A stretch of 64,000 nucleotides of DNA, taken from positions 1,178,001 through 1,242,000 of the forward strand of contig NZ_CP019606.1 of the NCBI RefSeq assembly GCF_001997345.1, given 5' to 3'. Positions 44,548 through 53,369 of the stretch are shown one piece after another; position 1 is the first letter of the stretch; each line of letters opens with the position of its first letter. The translations under genes and the position numbers were made by a program. The stretch is from Tessaracoccus aquimaris. Lineage in GTDB: Bacteria; Actinomycetota; Actinomycetes; Propionibacteriales; Propionibacteriaceae. Below the pieces are notes generated by a model. It worked only from the letters and a program-made list of their open reading frames with translations. It was not told the origin of the DNA and made no database searches.

Positions 44548-45615
44548 TTAGGCGGGATCGGTGGGCCTGACGAGGATGGTTGTTGTCGGGTCGACATCGG
44601 GGGCCCACGCCAGCGTGGGCAGATCGGCACTGTCCAGTCCGTCGAGTTCGAGACGGACCTGTCCGGCCAGGTGGGCGGAGTTGACCGACTGCCCGTTGGC
44701 AATTGCGGCGTAGAACTGGGCTGCGTAGTTGATCGCGTCGGCATCGTCGATGCTGTCGGCCATGCCGATCGCGAACGGCACGACCTGGTCCACCAGATCA
44801 TCGATCTGGGCTGCAGACTTGCAGGAGTTCAGCAGCACCAGCAGCGGCGGATCATCGGTGGCGCGGATGGCGTTGGCAAACGCGCGGGCCGTGACGATCA
44901 CGCCGCTGTGCGGTGCGTCCTGCTCGTCCTCGAACACGATGAGATCCTCGTTGCTATGGCCTGAGAAGTGCACCACGTGGGGGCGGAACTTGGTAATTCC
45001 GTCGAGGAGGTCATGGGTGGTCGCCGCCGGACGTACGTCGAGTTCGATCTGATCGCGATGCAAAGCGGATTCGACGGCCGCCCGGATGCGCTTCTGTTCC
45101 CTTCCCACTCGGAGGTCTCCTTCCGAGGATGCCCCGAGAATCAGGACCCGAAGTTTTTCCGGCTTGGGGGTAGGAAGCTGGCGAAGAACCTGATCGACCG
45201 CTGATTCGGTTCCACTGATCCGTGACTCCAGTGTTGCCCGATCAGCGGCAGTCCGCCGGTCCGCCTGCTGCTGTTCGCGTTTACGGCGGCGTTCCGCGGC
45301 ATCTGCCTCAGACTGCTCTGCTCGCGTCAGCTTGATCAGCAATGCGGACTCCTCTTTCGAGTACCCGGCAGCCTTCGACTGCAACCGGCCGGCTTCTTTG
45401 CCCGCGGTTTCGGCTTCCTGGTCCTTGCGATCAGCTTCGCGGAGCTTGCTCTTCGCAGTCGTCTCGCTCTTGGTCTTCGACGCAGACTGTCGGGCCTTGG
45501 CGGCCTCTGCACGCTTCTTGGACTCCTTCGTCCGATACTCGCCGGCCTTCTTCTCGGCCTCGATCCGCTGCTTGCGTTTCCGTTCAAGCTGACCCCGGTA
45601 CTGACTCGCGCTCAT
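44548..45615 (-). CDS. coiled-coil CHAT-domain (caspase-like) protease
   Basis: From ATG 45615 (GAGGGG upstream), 355 residues. Residues 5-135 are an almost uninterrupted charged coiled coil rich in Lys, Glu, Arg and Ala. Residues 155-350 form a CHAT caspase-like domain with the dyad His220 (VVHFSGH) and Cys265 (LVLLNSC). Bacterial CHAT proteases act in immune and cell-death systems, usually released by a sensor. This gene runs antisense within the plus-strand secretion operon, so it is probably a later cargo insertion with its own promoter in the 115-bp gap before 45731. The coiled coil may mediate filament formation or sensing. Confidence 0.75.
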   Translation of the reverse strand: MSASQYRGQLERKRKQRIEAEKKAGEYRTKESKKRAEAAKARQSASKTKSETTAKSKLREADRKDQEAETAGKEAGRLQSKAAGYSKEESALLIKLTRAEQSEADAAERRRKREQQQADRRTAADRATLESRISGTESAVDQVLRQLPTPKPEKLRVLILGASSEGDLRVGREQKRIRAAVESALHRDQIELDVRPAATTHDLLDGITKFRPHVVHFSGHSNEDLIVFEDEQDAPHSGVIVTARAFANAIRATDDPPLLVLLNSCKSAAQIDDLVDQVVPFAIGMADSIDDADAINYAAQFYAAIANGQSVNSAHLAGQVRLELDGLDSADLPTLAWAPDVDPTTTILVRPTDPA

Positions 45616-45730
45616 CTGACTACCCCTCGCTCCATTGCGTCCACTCTTAGCCACGCTACGCCCGACCACGGACACCCGTGGCTCATCGCCGCGCACCTGC
45701 TTGACACGCCACGTGCCAAGGAGACTCGCA

Positions 45731-46522
45731 ATGCCGACATTCAACGATCCACTCGCCGATGCCGCCGAGGCATCAGAAGCGCTGCGCGGCCTCGCCCACG
45801 CCAGCCGGACCTTCGACAACCCCGCCGACACGTACGCCGTTTTCGGAGATGTGATCTCCGGAGTGCGGTCGCTGCGACAGGTCCTCGATCAGCTCGCGGA
45901 CGCTCATCTGACACACCGCGAGCGCGCCCACGACGACCCCGGCAATCACGCTGCCGGAGCAGGTAGTGCCCTGACCGCTGCGGATGAGCTGCACCAGGCG
46001 GGCACTCTGCTGGATCAGGTGCACGATCGACTTGATGCAGCGTTCGGACACTCGGGAAAGATCGCCTGGCACCCCGAACCCGCCCTCGAACAAGCGTCGC
46101 TAAGCGAGCCCGCCGCGCGGCGGTGGGTCTCTGTCATGTTCCTCCAAGGCGAGGACGCCGATGAGGTACTCGACCTGATCGACCGGGACGGCACGGACGC
46201 GGCGATCGAACACTTGAAGAGATTCGACTACGGCGACGAGACCACCTCAGCCGCGATGGAGAACGGGTACGTCTACGACGAGCCCCCGGCGGGGTCGCTG
46301 GACCGTGTGATTGCCGATGGGGACTACACCCTCACGTCAAACGCGGCGATGGGGCACGTGAGCCTGCTACGCGCGTACCCGGTTCCGCTTGATCCGCCTC
46401 TGGCTGGATCGGGTGCCAAGCCCAGGCGCGAGGCGATGCGGACGTCGCCGGTGGCGGTTAGGGACTGGTTCGCTGGTCCGGCCGGCGGGACGGCTTCTAT
46501 GGGGCGGGGGCTGTCGCTGTGA
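45731..46522 (+). CDS. unknown element protein, 263 aa
   Basis: ATG 45731 follows AAGGAGA with correct spacing. The N-terminal 120 residues are helical (ADAAEASEALRGLAHASRTF) and resemble DUF-type accessory proteins of transfer loci. The second half includes FLQGEDADEVLDLIDRDG and DAAIEHLKRFDYGDE. No catalytic motif is visible. The stop overlaps the VirB4 ATPase start as GTGA, so it belongs to that transcript. Confidence 0.6.
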   Translation: MPTFNDPLADAAEASEALRGLAHASRTFDNPADTYAVFGDVISGVRSLRQVLDQLADAHLTHRERAHDDPGNHAAGAGSALTAADELHQAGTLLDQVHDRLDAAFGHSGKIAWHPEPALEQASLSEPAARRWVSVMFLQGEDADEVLDLIDRDGTDAAIEHLKRFDYGDETTSAAMENGYVYDEPPAGSLDRVIADGDYTLTSNAAMGHVSLLRAYPVPLDPPLAGSGAKPRREAMRTSPVAVRDWFAGPAGGTASMGRGLSL

Positions 46523-48000
46523 ATGAACGCGAGCAGTTGCACACATCCGTACTAGTCGCGCCTGCCTCCGAGCGCCGCCGGCTCCGTAAGCAGCGACGGC
46601 AGGCCGCCGCCCACCTCCAGGCTGAACATCGCCGCACCGAGATCACCGAAGCGAGGGCGAAAGCGGAGGCCGAGCGCGCCGAACGACGAGCCACCGCCTA
46701 CCTGCCTGCGGCGGGTGAGCCCGGCCCGGCAGCACTGCGCTCCCCCGGCAAGTTCCGCCTGCCTCGGCATCAGGACACCTCTGCGACCTTGGCGGGGGCG
46801 TATCCGTTCGTCGCAGAAGGTGGGCTCGGCGCCGACGGGGTGTTCGTCGGTCAAGACCTCTACTCGGGAGGGTCGTTCGTGTACGACCCCTGGGTGCTCT
46901 ACGCCCGAGGCATCATCACGGCACCGAACGTGGTGCTCGCGGGGATCGTCGGCTCTGGCAAATCCAGCCTCGCGAAGTCTCTCTACACGCGGAGCATTCC
47001 GTTCGGCCGCCGCGTGTATGTTCCGGGCGATCCGAAGGGCGAGCACACTGCGGTCGCGAAGGCCGTCGGTGGGCGCGCGATCGTCTTGGGCCATGGACTC
47101 AACACACGCCTGAACCCGCTCGACGAGGGCCACCGTCCCTCCGGTCTGTCCAATGAGCAGTGGGCTATCACCGTTGCATCCCGCCGCCGCGACCTGATCG
47201 GGTCACTGGCTGAAACGGTCCTGGCTCGCGGGTTGACTCCGTTGGAGCACACCGCGATCGACCTGGCACTCACCCAGACGGTGCGGGAGAACACCGTGCC
47301 GATCTTGCCGATGGTCGTTGATCGCATCCTTAGTCCCAATGCCGATGCCGACGACCGGTTGGCCGACGACGGACGGCTCGTCGGCCACGCTCTTCGCCGC
47401 CTGGTCGCCGGCGACCTCGCCGGCTTGTTCGATGGCCCGTCTACGGTGACGTTCGACCCGTCCCTGCCGATGATCAGCCTGGATCTGTCCCGGGTCACCG
47501 AGAACAGCACCCTGATCTCCGTGCTGATGACGTGCTCGTCGGCGTGGATGGAATCCGCCTTGTTGGACCCGAACGGCGGGCAACGCTGGGTCATCTACGA
47601 CGAGGCGTGGCGGCTCATGTCCCACCCGGCGCTGCTGCGCAGGATGGACGCGCACTGGCGGCTGGCTCGGCACTACGGGATCGCGAACATGCTGATCTTC
47701 CACAAGCTGAGCGACCTCGACAACGTCGGCGATGCCGGCTCCGCGATGCGGTCCTTGGCGAACTCACTGCTAGCCAATGCGGAGACCAGGATCGTCTACC
47801 GGCAGGAATCCGACCAGCTCGGTCCCACGGCACAGGCCCTCGGGCTCACTGGCACCGAGCAGAAGCTTCTCCCCTCGTTAGGTGTCGGACAAGGACTGTG
47901 GCGGATCAAGGACAGGGCCTTCGTGACCCAACACCAACTGCATCCCGCCGAGCTGGAGTTGTTCGACACCAGCTCCCGGCTCACGCAGGGGGTGAAGTGA
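46519..48000 (+). CDS. VirB4-like secretion ATPase (ATPase half)
   Basis: GTG 46519 gives 493 residues with a basic coiled N-terminus, then the VirB4 ATPase core: Walker A AGIVGSGKSSLAKS, the conserved VPGDPKGEH, Walker B ISLDLSRV followed by RWVIYDEAWRLM, and the arginine-containing NAETRIVYRQ segment. It powers pilus/channel assembly and substrate transfer. Together with the SCO6880-type gene at 43078 it makes a complete VirB3-VirB4. The stop overlaps the next start (TGATG). Confidence 0.85.
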   Translation: MNEREQLHTSVLVAPASERRRLRKQRRQAAAHLQAEHRRTEITEARAKAEAERAERRATAYLPAAGEPGPAALRSPGKFRLPRHQDTSATLAGAYPFVAEGGLGADGVFVGQDLYSGGSFVYDPWVLYARGIITAPNVVLAGIVGSGKSSLAKSLYTRSIPFGRRVYVPGDPKGEHTAVAKAVGGRAIVLGHGLNTRLNPLDEGHRPSGLSNEQWAITVASRRRDLIGSLAETVLARGLTPLEHTAIDLALTQTVRENTVPILPMVVDRILSPNADADDRLADDGRLVGHALRRLVAGDLAGLFDGPSTVTFDPSLPMISLDLSRVTENSTLISVLMTCSSAWMESALLDPNGGQRWVIYDEAWRLMSHPALLRRMDAHWRLARHYGIANMLIFHKLSDLDNVGDAGSAMRSLANSLLANAETRIVYRQESDQLGPTAQALGLTGTEQKLLPSLGVGQGLWRIKDRAFVTQHQLHPAELELFDTSSRLTQGVK

Positions 48001-48560
48001 TGCACCGCAAGCCCCTCCGCCCTTCGACCTGGCACGAACCCGAGCAGACCCCCGTCGTGCTTCCGCACACGGTCGTCACCGTCACTGACGATGGTGAACT
48101 GGACGTCACTGTCGACGGAACCGCATTCCCACCGCCGACCGAAGAGCAGGCGTGGACGCGGAGCGCTTTCGGAGCATTGCTCGATGCCATCACCGAGGAC
48201 CGGGCGACCGCAGTACGCATCGAGGTCCGTGAGACCGACGGGAGCGTGTTCACCGACATCATCCGCGCCCGCCGGCGCATCACGCCCGACCCGGCAGCGC
48301 CCGAGCCGGGGAAACAGGGCGGCAAGCACGCCACGAGGACACGAACGCCCGAACTGGTCGAGGTGACAGCGGACGGGTTCGTGCCGGGCGAGGACGTCGC
48401 CGTCGCGGTCATCGTTTCCCACACCGATGCCACTGGAACCGGCCGCGCCCGCACCCTCCTCGACAAGACTCACCTCTCCTCCCTGCTGCGAGACCGGACC
48501 GGCGAGGTCGTGCTCCTCGGGCGAATCTCCGGCACCGTTCACGTTCGGCGGCTGCCATGA
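48000..48560 (+). CDS. unknown transfer-operon protein, 186 aa
   Basis: ATG 48000 overlaps the VirB4 stop, and the gene ends in an ATGA overlap with the coupling-protein gene. The protein is soluble-looking and acidic in the middle, with VTVTDDGELDVTVDGTAFPP and SAFGALLDAITEDRATAVRI; the latter half has VAVAVIVSHTDATGTG. It resembles small proteins encoded between VirB4 and VirD4 in related elements. It may be a coupling-protein partner. No domain is recognised. Confidence 0.62.
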   Translation: MHRKPLRPSTWHEPEQTPVVLPHTVVTVTDDGELDVTVDGTAFPPPTEEQAWTRSAFGALLDAITEDRATAVRIEVRETDGSVFTDIIRARRRITPDPAAPEPGKQGGKHATRTRTPELVEVTADGFVPGEDVAVAVIVSHTDATGTGRARTLLDKTHLSSLLRDRTGEVVLLGRISGTVHVRRLP

Positions 48561-50344
48561 ACCCATCCCAGCAACGTCAGGGTGGTTCGGTCGGCGATGA
48601 GCTGACAAACGCCGCACTCGTCGGACTGGTCGGGATCTTCGGCGTCGCGCTCATTCTGCGTGCCGCCGGAAGCATGGCAGCGGTCCTCTCCGGCACACCA
48701 CAACCCACATCGGGGCCAGCATCCGGATTGGCGGTGCTCGCCAATCCGGGCGACCCGGCCACAGCGCTCGGCGCCCGCAGCCTCAGCCCGATCGTGTACT
48801 GGGGCACCACCGCAATCCTGCTCGCGAGCCTCGCCACCGCAGGGATCTGGGTGTGGGTCAGGTTTCGACGGCACACCCGAAAGGTCGACACCGACCCGCG
48901 ACGTCTGATCGGCACCGCCACCGCCCACGAGGTCACACAGACCGCCTCAGCCAAGGCGCTTCTCCGCCGGGCATCTACGCTCCGCCCCTCCGTCGACAAA
49001 CCGACCCCAAGTGATGTGGGCTACCGAATCGGCACTTCCAAAGGGCGAGATGTCTGGGCCAGCGTCGAGGACTCAATCCTGCTGATCGGACCACCCCGCT
49101 CCGGCAAAGGCCTCCACATCGTCATCAACGCCATCCTCGATGCGCCCGGCGCTGTCGTCACCACCAGCACACGCCCAGACAACCTCACCGCCACTCTCCG
49201 CGCGCGGCAACGTGACGGACGCCCGACGGCCGTGTTCGACCCCCAGCACCTCGCCGAAGGCATCCCCGCAGGCATGCGTTGGTCACCTATCCGCGGCTGC
49301 GAAGACCCGCTAACCGCGATGATCCGCGCCACCGGCCTCGCCGCCGCCACCGGACTCTCATCCGGCGGAGTCGAATCTGGCGGATTCTGGGAAGGCAAAA
49401 CCCGCACCGCACTCCAAGCGCTCCTCCACGCCGCCGCCCTCGACCAGCGGCCACCATCAGAGCTGTTCCGGTGGACCCTCGACTCCACGGCTGCCGCCGA
49501 AGCCGTCGCGATCCTCACGAACAGCGCTCAAGCCGCGACTGGCTGGGCGGACTCCCTCGGGGCGATGATCGACTCCGACCCCAAGACCCGCGATTCGATC
49601 TGGCAGGGCGTTGCCCTCGCCCTCGGTGCCCTCGCTGACCCCCGCGTCCTCGACGCCGTCTCACCCGGGCCCGGCGAAGGCTTCGACCCCGAGACGTTCA
49701 TCCGAGAACGTGGCACCCTCTACCTCCTCGCCACCGGCGCCGGAGCCGGCGCATCCGCCGCACTCGTGGCAGCGCTCGTTGAAGACCTCATCGAGACCGC
49801 TCGCCGCATTGCCGCGCGGTCACCCGGCGCACGCCTCGACCCGCCCCTGCTGCTCGCACTCGACGAGATCGGCAACCTCGCCCCGTTACCGTCTCTGCCG
49901 ACACTGATGGCGGAGGGCGGCGGCACCGGCATCACCACTATGCCTGTCCTTCAGTCACTGGCCCAGGCTCGGGACAAGTGGTCGGACAACGCCGCCGGTG
50001 CGATCTGGGACGCGTCCATCGTGAAGATCATCCTTGGCGGCGCCTCCAACTCCCGTGACCTCCAAGACCTCTCCACGCTCATCGGCGAACGCGACGAATA
50101 CATCGACAGCGTGACCCTCGGCGACCACGGCAGCCGCTCGAACCAGCGCTCCATCCGCCGCGTGCCGATCCTCCCGCCGGACCGCATACGCACCTTGCCG
50201 TTCGGCACCGGCGTCACCCTGCTCCGCTCCGCACCACCAATCATCACCGACTTGCGGGCCTGGACCTCGCGCCCTGATAGCACCCAGCTCAAGGAGGAGC
50301 GGGCAGGGATCGAGGCGCGGCTACGACGCCCAGTCGACTCCTGA
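48557..50344 (+). CDS. VirD4/TraG-type conjugative coupling protein
   Basis: This 595-residue protein has two N-terminal membrane segments (about 20-42 and 76-97) and a cytoplasmic ATPase. Walker A is LLIGPPRSGKG, Walker B is LLLALDEIGNLAPLP, and the TraG-D C-terminal region (MAEGGGTGITTMPVLQSLAQ) follows. It links the relaxase-DNA complex to the secretion channel. It is the last gene of the coupled secretion block. Confidence 0.87.
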   Translation: MNPSQQRQGGSVGDELTNAALVGLVGIFGVALILRAAGSMAAVLSGTPQPTSGPASGLAVLANPGDPATALGARSLSPIVYWGTTAILLASLATAGIWVWVRFRRHTRKVDTDPRRLIGTATAHEVTQTASAKALLRRASTLRPSVDKPTPSDVGYRIGTSKGRDVWASVEDSILLIGPPRSGKGLHIVINAILDAPGAVVTTSTRPDNLTATLRARQRDGRPTAVFDPQHLAEGIPAGMRWSPIRGCEDPLTAMIRATGLAAATGLSSGGVESGGFWEGKTRTALQALLHAAALDQRPPSELFRWTLDSTAAAEAVAILTNSAQAATGWADSLGAMIDSDPKTRDSIWQGVALALGALADPRVLDAVSPGPGEGFDPETFIRERGTLYLLATGAGAGASAALVAALVEDLIETARRIAARSPGARLDPPLLLALDEIGNLAPLPSLPTLMAEGGGTGITTMPVLQSLAQARDKWSDNAAGAIWDASIVKIILGGASNSRDLQDLSTLIGERDEYIDSVTLGDHGSRSNQRSIRRVPILPPDRIRTLPFGTGVTLLRSAPPIITDLRAWTSRPDSTQLKEERAGIEARLRRPVDS

Positions 50345-50432
50345 CGAGAGCGACCGTGGGCGTTGCTGTGCACCTGCCTCATACGAGCGACCCCGCACCG
50401 GCGGTCGTCACGAACGCCAGGAGGAGAGCCCG

Positions 50433-50909
50433 ATGGCTATCCGCACTCAGCAGTCCATCTCAGGTTTCATCGCGTCTGATCCGCAGCTCAACTACACGTC
50501 CAAGGGCGAGGCGAGGTTCTACGCGCGGATCGGGCAGCAGCACTTCCGTCGGGAAGGCGACGGGACATTTACCCGGCTGGAGCCGACGTTCCACGATCTC
50601 GTTGCGTTTCGTGCCACCGCCGAGCGCGCCCATGAACGATTCGCCAAGGGCGACAGCTTCGTCGCCGAGGGATACGTCCACCCCTACACGAGCGAGCGCG
50701 ACGGGCAGAGCACCGACGTTGAAGAGTTCGTCGCCAAGAAGATCGGTCACGACCTCGCCCGCACCACCTATGAAGTCGACCGCACACGACGTGCCCCGGA
50801 CGCCGTTGAACAAGTCGCTCCGACCCGAGGGCCCGTCGACCGGTCCGCCCCTGTACATGCAGGCGCGCGACGGACATCCCCCGACAACGGGCCCGCGATT
50901 GGGTTGTGA
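50433..50909 (+). CDS. ssb: single-stranded DNA-binding protein, element-borne
   Basis: ATG 50433 after AGGAGG gives 158 residues with an OB-fold: SISGFIASDPQLNYTSKGEA, then RLEPTFHDLVAFRATAERA and GDSFVAEGYVHPYTSE. The C-terminal tail is Pro/Arg-rich and lacks the acidic tip of housekeeping SSB. Element SSBs coat the transferred strand and can damp host responses after entry. Confidence 0.82.
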   Translation: MAIRTQQSISGFIASDPQLNYTSKGEARFYARIGQQHFRREGDGTFTRLEPTFHDLVAFRATAERAHERFAKGDSFVAEGYVHPYTSERDGQSTDVEEFVAKKIGHDLARTTYEVDRTRRAPDAVEQVAPTRGPVDRSAPVHAGARRTSPDNGPAIGL

Positions 50910-50920
50910 GGAGTCCAGTC

Positions 50921-51514
50921 ATGGAGGACATCGCTGAGGCTCCAGAGTTTGACGAACCAGAGCCGCGCCAACTCAATGAGCACGACTACGACGAGCACCC
51001 GCTGGTCGACACCGGACTGATCGCCGAGCCGCCCCATCCGGTGAACTGGAACCTGCTCACCGCGGACGAAGCCGGCGCCGAATGGATCGAACTCGACCAA
51101 TGGGTGCACTGGCTCCGTCGCACGTACGGCCTACCGGCCTCGGTGATCCCACCGTTCTGGTACCGACACCCTGAACTGCTGTGGGAACTGTCGGCACTGC
51201 ATCTGCATTGGCTCTGCGCCTACGACCCCGACCAGAACGGGTCCGCACCTCTCGGGTGGCACCGCGACTTTGCTGACACACGGCAACGGCTTCGCGAGTG
51301 GGTTGCCGCTTCCGGGACCCGCCTGGATCGTGATCGCCCCACCCGGCAGACCACCTGGCCTGGTGAGGAACCTGGACCCGCGATCGATGATGTCGTGCTC
51401 ACAGACCGCTCGGCAGACTTCGAAGCGTTCGTGACCGCCGACGTCGCCAGACGGCAGGCGGCTGAGGATGAGTTCTACGCGAGTCTCGACGATGAACATC
51501 CAACCGAGGATTGA
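50921..51514 (+). CDS. DUF4913 protein
   Basis: ATG 50921 (GAGGAG upstream) gives 197 residues. The core has ELDQWVHWLRRTYGL, VIPPFWYRHPELLWELSALH and LHWLCAYDP, the signature of DUF4913, a family frequent near integrases and ssb in actinobacterial elements. Function is unknown. The 3' end overlaps the excisionase-like gene by 23 bases. Confidence 0.7.
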   Translation: MEDIAEAPEFDEPEPRQLNEHDYDEHPLVDTGLIAEPPHPVNWNLLTADEAGAEWIELDQWVHWLRRTYGLPASVIPPFWYRHPELLWELSALHLHWLCAYDPDQNGSAPLGWHRDFADTRQRLREWVAASGTRLDRDRPTRQTTWPGEEPGPAIDDVVLTDRSADFEAFVTADVARRQAAEDEFYASLDDEHPTED

Positions 51515-51710
51515 CGACGGCATCGGCAACGTCGAAACGCTGTGGTGTGCCAGGGACGTCGCCGAGTTCTTGAACGTCTCCCAAGCCACGCTCTCGCGTT
51601 GGCGCAGGGAAAAGGTCGGGCCGCCGTTCCTCCAGATCGGCGGCATCTCCCGCTACAACCCGTCATCGGTGCGCGCATGGGTCAACGCGAACGAGCAGGC
51701 TCATGGCTGA
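51492..51710 (+). CDS. xis: excisionase-like helix-turn-helix protein
   Basis: ATG 51492 gives 72 residues with a MerR/excisionase-type winged helix: LWCARDVAEFLNVSQATLSR, then GPPFLQIGGISRYNPSSVRA. It overlaps the integrase start by 8 bases. Position and fold fit a recombination-directionality factor controlling excision at the tRNA-Pro sites. A simple transcription regulator is the alternative. Confidence 0.75.
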   Translation: MNIQPRIDDGIGNVETLWCARDVAEFLNVSQATLSRWRREKVGPPFLQIGGISRYNPSSVRAWVNANEQAHG

Positions 51711-52893
51711 TCCACGCAACCGCCGTATGCCGCCGGTTGGAGTGAAACTCACCACCGACGTCGAGCGTCGCATCGACGGATATCGGGCTCGCGTGCGCTG
51801 GACCGACCCCTCAAGTCATAAGCGAGTCGGCCGTGTCAGCCATGTAAGAACTGCGGAGGAGGTTGAGGAGTTCTTCGAGCAGATGCGGGCGGCGACCGAA
51901 ACCGGCAACGACACCACCGTGACGCTGGCCGACTACGCGGCCTCGATCGGCGAGAGGTGGCAGCGCGGCCTCGACCCCACCTCCACCGCCGAGCTGTACG
52001 ACACCGGGCTCCGGCTTCGCGTGCTGCCAGCGCTCGGGCACATCCGAGTCGCGAAAATCACCGCCGGGATGATCGACCGCACCATCGACACCTGGGAGAC
52101 CGAGCACTCCGCCTCAACGATCAAGAACTCCATCGCCCCACTCGTCCGGGTCCTGGACGAAGCCGTCCGCGACGACATCATCTCCATCAACCCTGCCAAG
52201 CACCGCGCCCGCCGGAACCTCGGCAAACACGTCACCCAGACCACCGGAGCGCTCCGACAGTACGCACTCCCAGATCTCCCGACGTTGCAGAAGCTCGCGG
52301 CCGCCTGCGGGGAAGTGCACCAGTCATACTCCGATCACGTCATGCTGGCCGCCCTGCTGGCAGCCCGCGGCTCCGAAGTCGCAGGACTGCGGGCAGGTGA
52401 CGTGGATTGGGACAACCACATCGTCTGGATCAGACGCCAGCACTACCCCGGCAGAGGCGGTCTCGTCATCAAACAGACCAAAGGTCGCCGAGACCGTCCC
52501 GTCCCAATGCTCGACGCTCTCGAACCCGTTCTCGAACGTCTCACCGCTGAGAAAGAGCCCGACGACCCGCTCCTGCGGGGGCCGCGCGGCGGCGTCCTCA
52601 CTACAGCGACGGTCCGCGACGCCACCCACTGGGACGACCTCGTGGCAAAGCTTGGCTTCGACAACCTCACCCGCCACGGGCTCCGCCACACCGGAGCAAC
52701 CTGGATGGCCGACGCCGGCATCGCCCTCCATGTGCTCCAAGAGATCCTCGGGCACCAGTCGATCGAGACCACCAAGGGCTACCTGCACCCTGACCACCGG
52801 CACCTCGCCGAAGCCGCCAGGCAGGCCAACCAGTTCCTCTCCGCAGCACCCACCAGAAGGGACCCAGCCCGCCGCGACGGACCCCACCTATGA
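51703..52893 (+). CDS. int: tyrosine recombinase integrase
   Basis: This 396-residue integrase has an N-terminal arm-binding region, a SAM-like core-binding domain (about 70-165) and a C-terminal catalytic domain. All active-site residues are present: Arg222 (LAARGSEV), Lys260 (QTKGRRDR), His325 and Arg328 (RHGLRHTG), His351 (LGHQSIETT) and Tyr360 (KGYLHPD). It lies directly next to the right attachment site, as expected, and is presumably responsible for insertion into the anticodon loop of tRNA-Pro. The frame is intact. Confidence 0.92.
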   Translation: MADPRNRRMPPVGVKLTTDVERRIDGYRARVRWTDPSSHKRVGRVSHVRTAEEVEEFFEQMRAATETGNDTTVTLADYAASIGERWQRGLDPTSTAELYDTGLRLRVLPALGHIRVAKITAGMIDRTIDTWETEHSASTIKNSIAPLVRVLDEAVRDDIISINPAKHRARRNLGKHVTQTTGALRQYALPDLPTLQKLAAACGEVHQSYSDHVMLAALLAARGSEVAGLRAGDVDWDNHIVWIRRQHYPGRGGLVIKQTKGRRDRPVPMLDALEPVLERLTAEKEPDDPLLRGPRGGVLTTATVRDATHWDDLVAKLGFDNLTRHGLRHTGATWMADAGIALHVLQEILGHQSIETTKGYLHPDHRHLAEAARQANQFLSAAPTRRDPARRDGPHL

Positions 52894-52956
52894 CCACCGC
52901 TGAACAGCCGCTCCGCCCCTTCCAGAAGGGGCCGGAGCATCGGCCTGCCCGGATTC

Positions 52957-53063
52957 TGGTCCACCTCATGGGCACCTATTGGTGCACCCCACGGGCGACG
53001 AGCTCGAAAAGGATTGGTCCACTTAGTCAGCAGAAGGCTCGAGCAGATCGAGCAAGTGGACCA
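52957..53063. repeat. TGGTCCAC repeats: candidate integrase arm sites, right end
   Basis: TGGTCCAC occurs at 52957-52964 and 53015-53022, and inverted at 53056-53063. The last two extend to a perfect 10-bp inverted repeat (TGGTCCACTT / AAGTGGACCA). The 13-bp form is shared with 12509-12521 at the left end. They lie between the integrase stop and the attachment site. Confidence 0.45.
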
Positions 53064-53091
53064 GCCAGTGACCACATCCAGAAACGACGAA

Positions 53092-53126
53092 GCCCTGGTG
53101 AAAGTTGCCTCTCACCAGGGCTTTTT
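53092..53126 (+). terminator. intrinsic terminator after the integrase, also after the rescue tRNA
   Basis: GCCCTGGTGA (53092-53101) and TCACCAGGGC (53112-53121) form a perfect 10-bp stem. On the plus strand TTTTT follows, a textbook terminator for the integrase operon. On the minus strand it lies 6 bp beyond the tRNA-Pro 3' end and can end that transcript. Its layout copies the hairpin at 12328-12356. Confidence 0.8.
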
Positions 53127-53127
53127 G

Positions 53128-53201
<74 letters not shown>

Positions 53202-53238
53202 TTGTTTAGTTTTCGAGCCATCTTGCCGCTTCAACTCA

Positions 53239-53282
53239 CCTGACCCCCAGTCAGGTGCGCTACCAAGCTGCGCTACAGCCCG
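53239..53282 (-). pseudogene. attR: 5' half of the host tRNA-Pro(GGG)
   Basis: Minus-strand sequence CGGGCTG, D arm and complete anticodon arm (CCTGA-CTGGGGG-TCAGG) are present, but the T arm and acceptor 3' strand are missing and unrelated sequence follows. The missing part is at 12364-12393. The 12-bp core 53239-53250 is shared with 12394-12405. The product cannot be a functional tRNA. Confidence 0.87.
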
Positions 53283-53309
53283 CCCGGATCGTTTCCGATC
53301 CGAAAGAAG

Positions 53310-53340
53310 ACTTTAGCGGACCCAGGGCGTTCTGGTCCAA
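53310..53340 (-). promoter_or_regulatory. resident tRNA-Pro promoter
   Basis: On the minus strand TTGGAC (53340-53335) and TAAAGT (53315-53310) are separated by 19 bp, and the tRNA 5' half begins 27 bp downstream. Transcription would pass through the broken half and into the intact element tRNA. The spacing is slightly long, so the -35 call is tentative. Confidence 0.5.
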
Positions 53341-53369
53341 CTGGGGCCGCGGGCACCGTCAGGCTTCCG

